64,000 bases of DNA from Lactarius indigo (Eukaryota; Basidiomycota; Agaricomycetes; Russulales; Russulaceae), in the NCBI GenBank assembly GCA_025766275.1, contig JAFKAC010000178.1:22019-86018 (forward strand), read 5' to 3'. Shown one piece after another: positions 1 to 12,674 of the stretch. The notes beneath the pieces were generated by a model that had not been told where the DNA came from, made no database searches, and saw only the letters and a program-made list of their open reading frames with translations. The translations under genes were made by a program, and so were the position numbers. The stretch's first letter is position 1. Each line of letters begins with the position of its first letter.

Positions 1-148
1 ATCAGCGTACCAAGCGGTGAGTCGGCATGACCAATGACCAAGTCATACTGTAATACCTGACTCATCGATCACGCACTTGATGACGTGAGCAAACAGGCCG
101 CAGAAAAAAATCAAGAAGCGAAAGGGCGAGACTGCCACCGCTAGCGGC

Positions 149-1731
149 TTGCGAAAGGACTGGCGGAAGCTCCTCAACGATTCAGGCTCCAGTAGCAAGT
201 ATAAGAAGTCCGCTACCATGTTCAATCCCTCACTGAAAGACCCCACTTTGATTCCCACCCAACCCCGGCGAGCCCCAACCATTGTTGATGCTGACGACGA
301 TTGCATTACAGTGGCAAGTGAGCTATCACAATCAAGACCATCCTCTCGGACGTCGGCATGGTCACGCACGCGAAGCACCAGTGAAGGGTTGGATAGTGCA
401 CGAGATCTCTGGCCGTCAGGAATTTTTGATGACGATGAAATTCCAAGCTCACTGCAGGCTGCCCGTACTGCGAAGAAGGCAAAGCACACGCCTCTCCATC
501 CAACTGGGTCACGGCCATCTGCAAATTATAACAGCAATCGCACCACGTCTGCGGTATGTTTTTTTTTCTAGCAATGCTGCCACTGAATGACTCTCTTCGC
601 AGGTGGGCCTGGTGGTGAAGAAGAAGGACGTCAATACCAGTGCAGGCCCCATGCGAGGACCCATCATCAAGTCTGAGGGCAATGAGTTGTCAAAGCCCTA
701 CCGGAACCTCAAGGTCTTGGATATCCCAATCGCGGGAGAACATGAACTCGCACAGTGGGATCTCATCGTTCGCGGAGTGCTTGACTGGGCAGGGACGTTA
801 TCGGATACATTTGGGACTAACGAGCACCCAGATCTCTTAGTGACGATACAGGGCTTGTGGGATAAATGCCTGCCAGAGAGAATGGAAGACGTGCGTACTA
901 ATCCTGCCATCAAGAAAGTGGTAAGTCCCCCGCATGTCGTGCACCTTACATTCTACTCCATCTGTAATCACGACTGATGTTCTGTTTTCTCTGAGGTCAT
1001 TGATCGTCTCAATGAATGGCGAAGCACCATCGGCAAGAAGGCGGTCACGATCCTCAGTGACTTTATCAAGCACGACGCCACACTGAGGAGGGATTCAGGC
1101 GAAGTTGCGACATTTGTTCGTGGATTGCTACCCCGTCCACACGAACAACCCGTTATATTTCCACTCATATACGCTGATCCGGAGGTGCGTGCATCCATAC
1201 TCATTCATCTCACAAGGTGCCGATGCTTTTGAGCCCCAAAGGCGTCCAAAGGTTCGTGGCTTGCCCCCATGCTCCTCCAAGTGTTCGCCGTGCACCTCTG
1301 GCGAGTAGCGAAGGCACCAACGAATTTTGGTTACCCTACTGGTGCCCTAGCACTTAGCACCGCCGCAGTAAGTTTTCACTCATATGCATATACAAGACTA
1401 ATTGTCCACGCAGTTGGAACGCGGCCTCACTCTCTTCAAAACCGGGGTCAATATTCGAGACGAGAAAGCCACCAACAACACCAGCCGTGCGTTCGATAAC
1501 AATCCCTGGGGTGGGGTCGCGTGCCAATACTCGCAGTCGACAAGCGACCTATGTGAACGTAAATGGGTGCAAATCATGCACGCGGCTTCGGTGTACCTCG
1601 CAGATCGTGTCGGGAACTCGAATATGGAAACTCAACGTTCTTCAGTCATACCGGATGGTCGTAGCAAGATTGTGGTGTCAGACGATGGGACGGATGAAGA
1701 GGCGGACATTCAGGGAGTAGGTGATTATTGA
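149..1731 (+). CDS. DUF6532 domain protein, 5' end missing
   Basis: Five exons can be joined in frame: up to 553, 603-920, 996-1184, 1242-1367 and 1414-1731. All junctions are GT-AG. The spliced protein has a polar, Ser/Arg-rich N-terminal stretch followed by a helical domain with the marks I associate with basidiomycete DUF6532: IDRLNEWRS, FIYADPE-like LIYADPE, MLLQVFAVHL and YPTGALALSTAALERGLTLF. The function of DUF6532 is not known. The first coding exon has no ATG after the in-frame stop at 86-88, so the true start lies in an upstream exon, probably beyond the window edge. The C-terminus is acidic (DDGTDEEADI). The family assignment is from recognition of these motifs. Confidence 0.72.
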
Positions 1732-2283
1732 ATGCCGAGGCATGGCGCAACCCAGGTAGGGGAGTGGCGTGGGAATGGAAGGGTGGGACCATCGGGCGCG
1801 AAAGGGTGACGGTGATGGCGCGTCCTCACATGTATGCCGGAGGGTGTTATGTATATAGAACCACAGATACCAGTAGTACATAAATACACGAGCATCGGTC
1901 TGGAAATATGACTGCCAGTATCTGTACATGAATCCTTGAGACTGTATGGAACAAACGTGACTGGCGGCCATCTGCGTGAATCCTTGAGACTGTTCTTGAG
2001 ACTGTACTTATGACTGGCAGTGTTTCTGTATGTATACTCTTCGATCCTGGACAGACAACTGAACGGACATGCAGGATCTGTATTCACATCTGTATCTACA
2101 TCTGGATACAACTGGGATGTGTCAGTTGCCAGTTGGCTGGTCTGGCTCGGTCAGGATCATTCTGCATCCAGACATGATTCTGGCAGACTGTCATGCTGGC
2201 TCCAGTACCCCCAGTACCTCCCAGGGCCTCAGAAAAAATGCTGATGTCTGTGCAAACGGGTGAAGCTGAGAGTGAAAGTTGGC
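1732..2283. other. Intergenic, AT-rich, short direct repeats
   Basis: No supported gene. The stretch contains a 17-base direct repeat, tgaatccttgagactgt, at 1929-1945 and 1977-1993, with a third partial copy just after it. Around the repeats lie loosely repeated tctgta/ctggcag words. It looks like decayed repeat DNA. Confidence 0.5.
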
Positions 2284-2955
2284 TCAGTCGACGCCAGGCC
2301 AAATTGATTTTGCATGCACATCTGTAATTGGGCTTAACGTATCCATTACCCACTTGATTCTCCCAATGGCCTTTTCCCATGTATCCAATCTGTCAATCAG
2401 CTTCGTGGATTCATCAGCGCAACAAAGAGCAATCTGAGCCTCAGTAGGCAACATGTTTGCCTGACCATGTGGCGTTGGAAAGGCCATGATTGCTGACACA
2501 GCAGTTGTCAAGTAGAGTGTGACCGGCTCTGTCGACTGTCCAGCTTGCCTATCACCATTGTTGAGAGCAAAGGGAACATCTGTGCAAGATGTTCAGCCAC
2601 GTTGGACGAACGTGAAATCAAAACCAAAGACAAACCACTTTGTGATGCAACAGGTATCGATATCTCATGTGTTCTGAGAAGGATATTGGGGTGTGCTGAC
2701 TGCTTTGCATAAAGACTGAGTGTTAGATGTGAAAACTCATGCGTGGAACTGAGCAAAACTTTTAGTCAAAAAAACAAGATTACAAAAGGAATCTCCTACA
2801 AAGCCTCAAGCCTCTGGTTCTATTGCACCATTTGTCCATCAATCTGAACACTTTTTGTCTTCTTCACTGCCCCACTACTAGCCACAGTGACAAAATACCG
2901 CCTCTTCAGGCCAAAATGTTTCTTGATATGGGGAACATTAAGTGCTCAGATGACT
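2284..2955 (-). pseudogene. Relic of a C2/NACHT-type (STAND) gene
   Basis: Reading the minus strand from about 2955 downwards gives VPHIKKHFGLKRRYFVTVAS, then KKTKSVQIDG, then in-frame stops in the 2830-2780 region, then THEISIPVASQSGLSLVL and SSNVAEHLAQM. After a frame change near 2510 it continues as LIDRLDTWEKAIGRIKWVMD and TLSPITDVH. This order, a C2-like strand pattern followed by a KIKWVMD...SPI helical linker, resembles the N-terminus of large basidiomycete NACHT proteins. Stops and frame changes show it is dead, and no NACHT P-loop region is present. The family call is from pattern memory and only moderately sure; that it is a decayed coding relic is firmer. Confidence 0.5.
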
Positions 2956-5779
2956 GACAAATAAATTAAATACTTATCAAAATCAACGAGTCACTTCAAC
3001 ATGTAATTGGGGTGGGCTTCCTTGCAAATCAGAGATTTGAGTGCTGTATAAGGACATATTTTTACCGAGATTTGATACATAAACAAAGGAACTGACGCAC
3101 CCTCTTATTGCGATTTGTGATGCCAAAGGACCCAGGCTGGAATAGTGTGTCAATCAAATTTGTCACAGGTCAATGACCAATTACGCATGAATTCAAGAAC
3201 ATTTGCCAGTGTTCCATATCTCATGCAGTGGCCATACTATCCTTAGTCCACTGTTGCAACACTTTTATAGATGCACGTCTAGCTCTACATCGAGGCATCC
3301 AATCTTAATGATTCTTTTACCAATGGAAAGCCTACCCTCTCTGCTACAAGATAGTGCTATGAATCATACAAAAATATTGTGATTAAAATCACTAGAGAGG
3401 GAATCTTGAAGGGTTATTTCTGGACAAGGTGTTGCAACAACTGTCACATTTAGTCACAATGGAAAGTCAGACCCATGGATTTCGGACATCCTTTTTGGGA
3501 AGACGGTTCAGACACTCCGAAGAATGTGGTCTGCTTGGGCCGACTGCGGGGCTTGAAGTGCACTTGCCCCGATGCTAGATTGTCACACCCAATGACTTCT
3601 TGCCATCCTTTCAACTTTGCCTCATGTGTGTCTGTCAGAGAGTATTGTATGAGGGTTCTATAACTAGAGGAGAGTGTTATATTCAAAGGATCAATAAGTC
3701 AGAGTCCCTTGACTCCCACTTTTAAGCATAAAACACTCATTTTGCACACTTTTCAGTCTGCAGAATGAGTACTAAAGGTATAATACACAGATAAAGTACT
3801 AAAGTATGTTCTATTAGATAGACCAATTCCCGATCTTTGCATTTTGAGGTGTCAATATGGTGTGTAGTGTTAGATGAGGCTAATCAGTTGGTGTTGCATC
3901 TCTCAGGTTGGTTTTGTTTGGTTGTTGCATCAGTAGACTAGGGATAGTACCGGATACTAGAAGAATGTTAGGGTTTGGGGTGGTACTGTAAGCCCGAGGT
4001 GAGCGTAAGGTTCGAGCGTCTAGATAACTGCTCGGCACTGTCCGCATGATATGACCGAGCTGGAGATGTGCTTACCCTGGAGAATCGGCTGTAGCGTCCT
4101 GCGAGCCCCCGTTAGTTTTGCTAAGTTTCGATGCGTACCACTCTCAAATTACTCTGACCCTGCACTCTCGTTTTCGCTCGCTCCCGTCTCAGGCTCACCG
4201 GCGCTCGCCAGCTCTCACCCATCATGGAACTGCTTGTCACTTATCTTTCTTCAGCCATTTTTTCGCTGCCTCAATACGCAAAGAAGTTTCAATGTCAACG
4301 AATTACACGGCACTGACGGCTGGTAACCGTGTGAAAATGGAACAGCCCTGCAATTTGAGTACCTACACAAGACATCCGCGCGTCCGCACTCTAGTTCACC
4401 GGGTGACCAGAACCACCATGACTTCTTTTGCAAGCCCTTCTCCGCAATTCTCCGAGCTCCCGCACCTGCACCTGCACCACCTCTCTCCTCCCCTCTGCAC
4501 TCTCTGACCACCCCACCTTTTTCTGCTAGCACTCCGCAATTCCCCTGTCTTCTTTTCCCATCTCAAACAATTCTCTGCCGAGCCTTCGACCAGAGCCAAG
4601 GATCCCCTCTCGTCAAGATCGTCACCAGGACCACCGAGGCTGTCTGGGCTCGATCCAGGTCGATGAGGGTTCTCACCATGGACGTCGTGCACTGGTGTGC
4701 CTCTATTTCTTTCTCACTCTTACTTTTGGATTCATCTGGTTTCCTAGCGCATACCTACCTGCGTACAGGCCTGCAATTACACTGAGTCTATGTGCAGCAT
4801 ATGGTACCCTCTACCTTCCCCAACGACAGTGGCAGCGGACACATCTTCATGCGCCTCACCTCCGCTCACAGGCGCCTCACTTCATGTCTTGCTTTATTCG
4901 GCGTCTCTATTCGGGTGGAGAGTATTAGTGTTCCCGCAAATGACACGTTCCTGCACTCCGGCAACCCTTGCCAATACTACAGTCTCTGATGTTGTTGGGA
5001 CGGTTGGGGCCCCCACCTGACCGTGTAGAGTACCACGATGAAAATGCAGCCACGGTGGTGCGTTTTCCGCCACTATACCTGCCACGTGTTAAGCTGGGCA
5101 CTCGTCATGTTCTCGAATTGACCCACTCGAAAAAAAAATATACCCACCAATCCCAGGTGAATACCTCCTCGGCGTGCTGTGTCTCGTATCACCTTCCGAT
5201 GGTCTCGGGATACGCGATACTCCACTGCACCCTTGCCACACTCACCCCGGCTCGACTGATCCTTAGTAACACGTGTCTATTCTTTATTTTCTACACTAAT
5301 GGTCAAGGCAAGGTTTGGGTTGGTTCCTATCTACGCTTATGGTATGATGAGGTCTACCAGAGTCGCGCACCTCGGACTTAGAGTGAAGGGTAGGATAAAG
5401 GATGCCGTTCGGTCGTAAGCCAGTGGTTCCTCTCATGTGGGCAATGTTCGAGTCGAACTTGAACTACCGACAGCGAAATGTGGCGTTGAAAAGCTGTGAG
5501 ATTCCGTTATTCCTTGCTCTGAGCGAGTCATCGTACAGTAAACGCGTAAACACGGACAAACCGAATCTGGCTCAAGCCTGAGGTGACTCTGTCGCGCAGA
5601 ACATGTTTGAGTCGTTGAATCCCCTTGCACTACGATCATCGTCCCGTTCAGCGACTCGTCCCGCCGCATCTATGACTGTATCTCCAAAAACAGGCTCACT
5701 AACCCGGGAACACCTCGGTAAGAATTCGTTAGCCACACTCCCGAGCCTAAAGTACTGCACTCAATCGAGAACGGGGACT
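2956..5779. other. Gene-poor AT-rich then C/T-rich DNA
   Basis: From 2956 to about 4030 the DNA is AT-rich with many stops in all frames. From 4030 to 5400 it is pyrimidine-rich, with overlapping open frames on both strands that lack recognisable domains or a convincing intron pattern. I see no supported gene. The 3' part, 5600-5780, may include the eroded Ser-rich N-terminus of the dehydrogenase pseudogene that follows. Confidence 0.5.
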
Positions 5780-7063
5780 TGCGTATACTTCTCTTCAAAA
5801 CATTAGCCCAGATGCCATTCAGACTTTTGGGGCCAATGGCTGGCGCGTCGATCACCACGTAAAGGTTATGAACGAGGATAGTCTCGTCCAGCGGAGAAGT
5901 CAATACCATGCTATTGGTATCCGCAAGACCAAAATCACGGAAAGAGTGATAAAGGCCGCCTCCATGGTGTGTACTCACCCAATCAGATGTTAAACATTAT
6001 TTTGTACTGACGTCGTCTCTCATCTCAGCTTCTTGTCATCAGATGCTTCTGCATCGGCGTAAACCAAGCTGATCTGGTGACCGCTGGGAAAGCTGGCACC
6101 CCGGTCTTCAACTCGCCCTTCTCCAACTCGCGTTCCGTGGCAGAATTGGTCTTGTCAGAGACCATTGCGCTGGTGCGACAGTATTTTGAACGTGACTTCA
6201 AAATTGTGCCAGGGTTATCTGGAATAAGCAGTCGAAAGGTTGCTGGGAGATCCGTGGAAAGACCCTTGGTATCATAGGCTATGGTCACATCGGCTCCCAA
6301 CTCTCTGTCCTCGCTGAAGTGTTCGGATTGTGCATCCTCTTCTATGATGTCGTCAACTTTATGCTGCTCGGTTCCGTTCGCCAAGTCGAGTCCCTATTTT
6401 CGCTTCTTTCGGAGTCTGACTTTGTCACTATTCATGTACCTGAACTTCCCAACACCATGAATATGATTCCGGTATTCAACTTGCGCAGATGAAGAAGGGG
6501 TCGTAACTCATCAACAATGCACGCGGCACTGTCGTAGACATACCCACGCCGATAGAAGCCATGACGTCCAGGCACATAGTTAGCGCCGCCATCGATGTCT
6601 TCCCCCACGAACCAGGCGTGAATGGTACTCCGTTTGGTGACCAATTGAACCCGTGGGCAGGCGAACTACGCGCGCTGAAGAATATCGTCCTTACACCTCA
6701 TATCAGGAGTTCAACCGAAGAGGCCCAGAGGACGATCGGCCAGGCGCATCATCCACTTGCTATCTCAATTTTGGTTCGATGGCTGGCGCCGTGAACTTCC
6801 CGGAGGAAGATCTACTCGCAGTCAGCACAGAGTAGCCCAATCACGTCCGCATTTGTCACGTTCACATCAACCAACCTGTTGTACTCCGTCAAGTCAACGA
6901 GGTGCTCTCACCTTATAACGCGGAGAAGAAATATTCGGGTTCCAAGGGGGATGTTACCTACCTTACGGCGGACATTGCCGATGTAGGCCCGCAGGACGTA
7001 AAGCGACTAAGGGAAATGATCAGCAAGACGAGCGCGAATATTTTGACACGCCTTCTAGCTTGA
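5780..7063 (+). pseudogene. 3-phosphoglycerate dehydrogenase pseudogene
   Basis: This is a clear copy of the first enzyme of phosphorylated serine synthesis (yeast SER3/SER33 type), no longer translatable. In order one reads QNISPDAIQTF, TKITERVIKAAS, an intron starting gtgtgt at about 5967, VFNSPFSNSRSVAELVLSE, LGIIGYGHIGSQLS (the NAD-binding Rossmann loop), SDFVTIHVPE, LINNARGTVVD, AAIDVFPHEP, then a C-terminal ACT-like regulatory domain (NHVRICHVHINQP to NILTRLLA) ending with a TGA at 7061-7063. Lesions are frame changes near 6215-6240, 6465-6480 and 6740-6765, and in-frame stops TAA at 6504-6506 and TAG at 6833-6835. The conserved HIGGSTEEA is HIRSSTEEA here. Losing the only copy would mean serine auxotrophy, so a working copy probably exists elsewhere. 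Confidence 0.88.
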
Positions 7064-8700
7064 ATTATTCACCCGTTATTTCTGACGTGATCATAGATGG
7101 CCCGAAGTCCGGTAAAAGTAACTCTACAGACGTACACTCAACGGTACTTCAGACCGTCTCGCACATGTGTGGCTTGTAATGTACGGACCGCGCAGTCCAA
7201 GTTTAGATTGTTTAACCAACACATCAGAACCCTCTGACTCTTGTCTGGAGACATTTCTTGAGGTAGTGTTTCCTACCGCCAATTGGCCAGGCTTCCACTG
7301 GGATATCTCGTACGAAGGGGTCAACACGAGCCATGGCATTTTTGAAGGGATCATCCAAGATCCACGTGGGCCGTGGGCCGATGAGCTCTATAGCGCGCTC
7401 TACGCGTGTTTAAAGTCAACACCGTAGAGTTCAAAAGTGTTAGCTACTGGCTGTTGGTTGACTCCTGAGCGTTATTTCACGACGCAAAACTCTCCAGCAA
7501 AAATGAACCGCACCTGAAAGTGAATCGGTGGCCGAATAGCCGCCTTGAAGGCCTCCGAAATGGTCTCCGCCATTTGGTCTTGGATACTTTTGAGATGGCT
7601 TTGTGTCAGGCGATTTGACCTGGGTCCGTCGCCGGACATTACATGGCAACCAACCAGCTCGTCGAGCAGCCGCATACCTTCTTCTCTGTGAGCTTGCAGC
7701 GACTAATTCATCAAGTGAGGTGCCAGGCCGATGCCACTGTCAGTGGCGGGCGCTGGATGGGTGTAGGGTATCGAAGGGAACAACGCCAAAACATGGGTGC
7801 GCAGATAGATCGTGAGCTCTCCAGCAGTAACGCAATATGCTCTGAGATGAAACTGGGCTCATCGAACATTTACGATAAAAAGCAGAAATCAAGACTGGCC
7901 GAGACAGACTTTGTGACCCTGAAACTGATCGGTGGGTGGAGAGGGTGCACCGCCGACGGGAACCTCATGAGGGTCAAGCCTGAGACGATCGAATCATCAA
8001 GGGTCGTCATCAGTAGGTGACAGCGTGAACACCACTCGCCTGGATGACAGAGTGGCGCAGCTGCGAGATTGCGACCGAGGTGCCATCAACAGTCATATCT
8101 CCATCTCTGTCTCCATCTGAACAACTGTCGTCAAAGTCCACTAATATTCGATGCAGAGTCTCTTTTGTGTTAAAGACTCGGACGCTCATGCCTCGGTCTG
8201 CCATCCCCGGTTTCAGGGCCCACGGTCATCATCGGTTTCGGGCGACGCAGTTGGCCTATCGAGAATATCAGAGGGGTCCCAGAGTTCGTCAGCCTAGAGT
8301 TCGTTAAGTTCGTCCGCAAATGAAAGGGCTATCTCCCAGGTTTTTGGCACAGCACTGTGTCGGGGTGCTTCTTCCAGTACGCATGAATGCAGCGCGAGCA
8401 AAAGTGTTTTCGGATGAGGGCTTTGCGGATGAAGAGAGGACATTGGGATGGTCAGAATGGATCAGACTGTGGTCGATCTGGTCGTAACTGAACCACTGAA
8501 TGAATTTGTGGTTGGACAAACGAACCAGACCCGAATGAATAGATGCACTGTCGACAATGGCAAATGAGAGCAATGCTAAGAATGCTGCGAGGGGAGCTGA
8601 AGACCAAGAGACGAAAGCGACCAACTGGGTCCCATTATCACTCATCACTTCCATTGCTCAAACTACTCCAAAGTCTCTTGGATCACCGTCCCTCTCTGCA
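7064..8700. other. No supported gene between 7064 and 8700
   Basis: Several open frames exist on both strands. Examples are 7167-7427 on the plus strand and 7472-7675, 8010-8204 and 8304-8654 on the minus strand. None shows a domain I recognise or a convincing splice pattern. On the minus strand near 8330-8420 one frame reads FCSRCIHAYWKKHPD, which hints at a Cys/His motif, but I could not extend it into a gene. Confidence 0.4.
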
Positions 8701-10450
8701 ATGGAACCAATGTTGGTTTGAAAATTGTCTGCCTTCCACCTGTCTAACTCTTTGCTAGCGCCATACATCCCACTCCAATCACGCGACTTCCAACCACTGT
8801 ACTATCTCTAGCAAACGTGACACCCTCATTCACCATCAAGTCCAGTGACAAGTCCTTCAAGTACCAGTATGCGAACATTTACTTTGCTCGACTACGACTC
8901 CTCAGAGAATTCATAGAGAAGGAGGCGGCGAAAAAATGGGAACGTTTCACAGGTAAGTTACGATTCTACGCTGGTCGAGATCACTAGCTAAATGCCACCA
9001 ATGTTCCCTCCGCATAAAGGGTCTCCAGAGCTTGTCCCAAGAGTACTAGACGTACTCAAAGGGAATATTTGTTTTCTCGTTGGGACTGTGTACATGGACA
9101 TGCCGCTCAAGCCGAATGTCCTTGAGGACATTGGACGCGATGTGAGTAGCAACTTTCTCTGCCCTAGTCTTTTCGCTGAGACTTCCCCGAAGCACTCCCT
9201 TCCTGCCCCTCCGCCGCCAGAAAAAATACATTCGCAAGATGACCAAGTCATGCTCGAGGACGAATCTGGTCGAATCAAGCTAGTTGGGAAGATTCTTGCG
9301 GACGTCCAACTTGTGACAGGCGTTATTGTGGGCGTTCTTGGCGCAGATACAGGTAACGGCGAGTTTGAAGTGGTTGACCTATGTTTTGCCGGGATGGCTC
9401 CTCAGGCTGGCGAAGACGATAGGATGGACATTGAAGGTGAGCACCGGCCACATCTGTGGTGACGATATCAAGTTGACCGACTGTCCAAGACGCGTCCTTG
9501 TGCTCGGACGGTAACACTAAAAATGAATACATCGCTTTCGTTTCTGGTCTGGACATAGGATCGACCCCCACGTCCGAGGCCCAAACTCAGGTCCTGACTG
9601 AGTACCTGACGGGAGCGTGCGGGGATCTTGACAGTCAGGGCTTTGCTTCACAAATCAGTCGCCTTGTGATACTGGGCAACTCATTGGCACCGCTGGGAGC
9701 GCCAGCCAACGAAGATAACGATAAGGAGGACGAGAAACCGGTGCGTCTCGCAATTTACCACCTGCTCCCCACTAATCCTTCTTGTCTTGTCTATAGCGTC
9801 GACGCGGCAACGAAACTGCCTCTTTTTCGCCTCATCCCGTTCAGAGCCTCTCTGCTCATCTACATGATCTGTCACAATCACTGGCAGTCCACATTCTTCC
9901 CGGTGAATCCGATCCATCTGGGTCAATTCTCCCCCAACAGGCCCCCCCACGGGCCATGTTCGGTCCCGCGTCCTCGTACTCATCTTTCTCTTGTGAGACG
10001 AACCCCACATACCTCCGCCTAGCCCCGGGAATGCACGCAAGTGACGATGTGGATTCATCAGGAAGTGCATCTGTCCGAACGATACTGGCAACATCTGGTC
10101 AACCGCTCAACGACATGTCCAAGTATGTTCCGACTGCGCCGACCACCCGGCTGAATCTAGCAGAAGCAACTCTTAGGTGGCGCCACATAGCACCAACGGC
10201 ACCGGACACCCTTTGGTGCCATCCGTTCTTTGTATTTGACCCCTTTATCATATCGCAGACACCGGACATATACGCCATTGGGTGCCAACCGCAGTTCGCG
10301 ACTCGTCTAGTTAAGGATGGGAATCGTCGGTCTCGCGTGGTTCTCGTTCCTTCCTTCGCCCAAACTGGCATACTCGTCCTTGTTGGTCTGAGGTCGCTGG
10401 ATGTTCGGATAGTGAGGCTGACAGAGGCCATTCTCTCACATTCGGGGTGA
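8701..10450 (+). CDS. POL31: DNA polymerase delta small subunit (Pol31/Cdc1/POLD2)
   Basis: Six exons splice to 495 residues: 8701-8711, 8759-8952, 9020-9141, 9181-9436, 9490-9740 and 9797-10450. The protein is the second subunit of the replicative polymerase delta, which bridges the catalytic subunit to the other accessory subunits in the nucleus. Family marks in order are KSFKYQYANIYFARL, FLVGTVYMDMPLKPN, an OB-fold block VMLEDESGRIKLVGK, the inactive phosphoesterase fold VSGLDIGS, LPGESDPSGSILPQQ and RHIAPTAPDTLWCHPF, and a C-terminal beta block. The frame is open throughout the last exon. The first exon is only 11 bases, with a weak donor (gttggt), so the exact N-terminus is tentative; the rest is firm. 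The stop codons of this gene and the thiolase converge 163 bases apart. Confidence 0.93.
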
Positions 10451-10613
10451 TGAGCCTGTGCGTTCTCCACCATGCAAAATGCACGTCTCGACTGCCGTCA
10501 ATTACTATTTAAATCGCGCTTGTGTAGCGTACCTAATAATAACAGCACTTTCCATCATGGGGGCTCAGAGAAAAGACAAACTGCCACCATAGAGGGAGAA
10601 AAGTGAATTATCC

Positions 10614-12327
10614 CTAGGCGGACCGCCGCTCGTTGACGAATACTCCAGCAGCACCCAGTCCACTCCCCACGCACATACTGGTGCATAGGAGCTCACCGTT
10701 ACGTCTACGCAACTCCTCCAGGCCAGTGACAACTTGGCGGACGCCAGCTTTAGAACGCCAATTAGTAAGCGAATATCCTGGGCTGATTGAACAACATACT
10801 CATGCCCAGTGGATGGGTTAAGGCAATCGAGCCACCGCTAGAAAAGCGAAACATGATAAACGGAGGTGATAGTGTCGATGGGGTAGCCGATGACATACTT
10901 GGGATTTATCTTGTTTATAGGTATCTTTAATTCCTCAACGCAGTAAGCAAACTGCGATGCAAATGCTTCGTTGATCTGATGCGTCGGACCGACTTTAATC
11001 AGAGTCTGTCAAAAAGAGACAAAAAAAATCACTCACCTCATATACGTCGATGTCTTCGTAGCTCAGTCCGATCTGATTGAGAACTTTGGGAATAGCAAAA
11101 ATTGGAGCGATCCCCATATGGCGTGGTTCAACACCGACGATGGCAGTGCCCACAAATCTGGCGAGAATATCGAGCCCACCCGCTTCGGCACGAGCGCGGG
11201 TCGTCAGGATGCACAGAGCTGCGCCATCCCCGACACCGCTAGCGTTTCCAGCCGTGGTCGACGCGTCGCCCCACTCAGGGAAAGACGGCTTCAACGCGGT
11301 GAGTCCTTCAGCACTGACGTTTGGGCGAACGGTATCGTCAACGGAAACTACGGCGCCTCGGAGCTCGATGGGAATTATCTCATCGGAAAACACACCGTCT
11401 GCTAACGCCTGTGGGACGAAGCTTCAATCTCCACTTGCGAGAACGAGACCGTGATAGATAGAAACCGAACCTTTGCTGCTCGGGTGTGAGAAATGAGTGC
11501 ATATTCGTCCTGTTTTTGGCGAGACACCTTGTACGTTTGAGAGACCATCTCCGAGGTCCAACCCATGGGCTGTTCGATTGTCAGTTGAAATACAATAACG
11601 TGCGTCGGTCAGCACGCACCTGGATGCAGTCGCGCGCTTGCGCATTTGCACCGACGATATCTGACACTATGGGAGTAGGGCGGGGACTATAACAAACAAT
11701 CCAACAAACGGAAATTGGTGTTACTAGCAAGCTGTAGAGTGTGTAACGGACGTACTTTAGCGACATGCTCTCCACGCCAACTGCCACGCCGAGAGATATC
11801 TCTCCTGCCTGAATACTGTGCGCGATATTCCGGATGGCCATGAGGCCTGACGAACAGAGCCGATTGACGGTGGAAATTGGGACAGTGTCGGGGATCCCAG
11901 CCGCCAGCGCCGCAGCACGGGAGACATATAACGGCGAGGGTGGATGGCAGGTTCCTTCGTAGATTCTTCACTCGTGACGCTTGTTCAAAACGCAGGTACA
12001 TATGTGCATACCTACACAGATGTCACCAATCTCCGAAGGATTTAACCTGGCTTTCTCTAGAGTCGCCTGAGCCCGGAATGTAGCTTAACAAATGCAGAGG
12101 AACGACAGCAGAATGACGAGCACCTTGAATAGTGCGTGAAGAAGTTCATCGACCGGCACATCCCTGAGCTGGCCTTTCTTCGCCCTTCCCATCGCGGTTC
12201 GTTTAGCAAAGGTAATAACAACGTCGTCATCCTTCTTCTGCAGCAACTGCGCGCGATTAGAAGATACGGTCGAGGCCGTCCTACGCATGGTCCTCAATGG
12301 GAGAGACGAGAGAGTAGGTTTAAACAT
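10614..12327 (-). CDS. POT1: 3-ketoacyl-CoA thiolase (acetyl-CoA C-acyltransferase)
   Basis: Nine exons (12327-12124, 12066-12012, 11954-11756, 11686-11620, 11569-11471, 11408-11037, 10975-10899, 10837-10800, 10747-10614) total 1245 bases, or 414 residues, the usual thiolase size. The enzyme makes the last cut of fatty acid beta-oxidation. The nucleophilic cysteine is in VNRLCSSG. Other marks are VGVESMSLNPRP, PMGWTSEMV, INEAFASQFAYC, the catalytic His in GGSIALTHPLG, and the second catalytic Cys in CVGSGLGAAG. The N-terminal extension is basic and Ser-rich (MRRTASTVSSNRAQLL). It does not fit a clear PTS2 consensus, so a peroxisomal or mitochondrial location cannot be settled from sequence. 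The penultimate intron uses the donor gtatgt after GGCATGA, giving PLGMTGVRQ. Confidence 0.94.
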
Positions 12328-12674
12328 GACACCGCGTTTCGTAGTGTTGAGAATCAGGTGGTGTAAACTACGGGAGGGTACTCCGAGTCTGCTATTAGGC
12401 GCTCGGACGGAACTTGATCTCCGAAATGGATCGCGTGATCGCGTTATAAGTGAGTTGGTGGTACGTGTTTATATTGCATCAGTAGTACTGGTCATCCCGC
12501 TTCTATATCTGCCGCGATGCCAGAACACCGTACCCAAGGTGCACTCGCACTCGGCCGACCCATAACACGCTCATCAAAAGCCTTTCGTGATTCGAGCCCA
12601 GGCTACAGCCATTATATTTCTAATATATTGTGCGGTGACACTCCAAGCCGCTGAGATCAAGCTCCATGGGGTTA
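12328..12674 (-). promoter_or_regulatory. Thiolase upstream region
   Basis: About 350 bases lie between the thiolase start and the stop codon of the prephenate dehydratase gene on the same strand. They must hold the thiolase promoter and the 3' UTR of its neighbour. I see no specific binding motif that I could defend. Confidence 0.35.

Noticed and set aside
4030..5390. Chain of overlapping open frames on both strands (4051-4326, 4118-4507, 4968-5381 and others)
   Set aside because: The DNA is pyrimidine-rich simple sequence that leaves frames open by composition. No domain, no consistent splice sites and no frame is clearly better than the others.
7167..7427. Plus-strand frame of 86 codons ending CLKSTP
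   Set aside because: It starts from a non-ATG codon and has no domain, splice context or upstream promoter. The chance of such a frame is not small.
8304..8654. Minus-strand frame of 116 codons with a hydrophobic N-terminus
   Set aside because: It could mimic a signal anchor, but the rest does not resemble a protein. A different frame nearby carries the only suggestive Cys/His motif, and neither could be extended.
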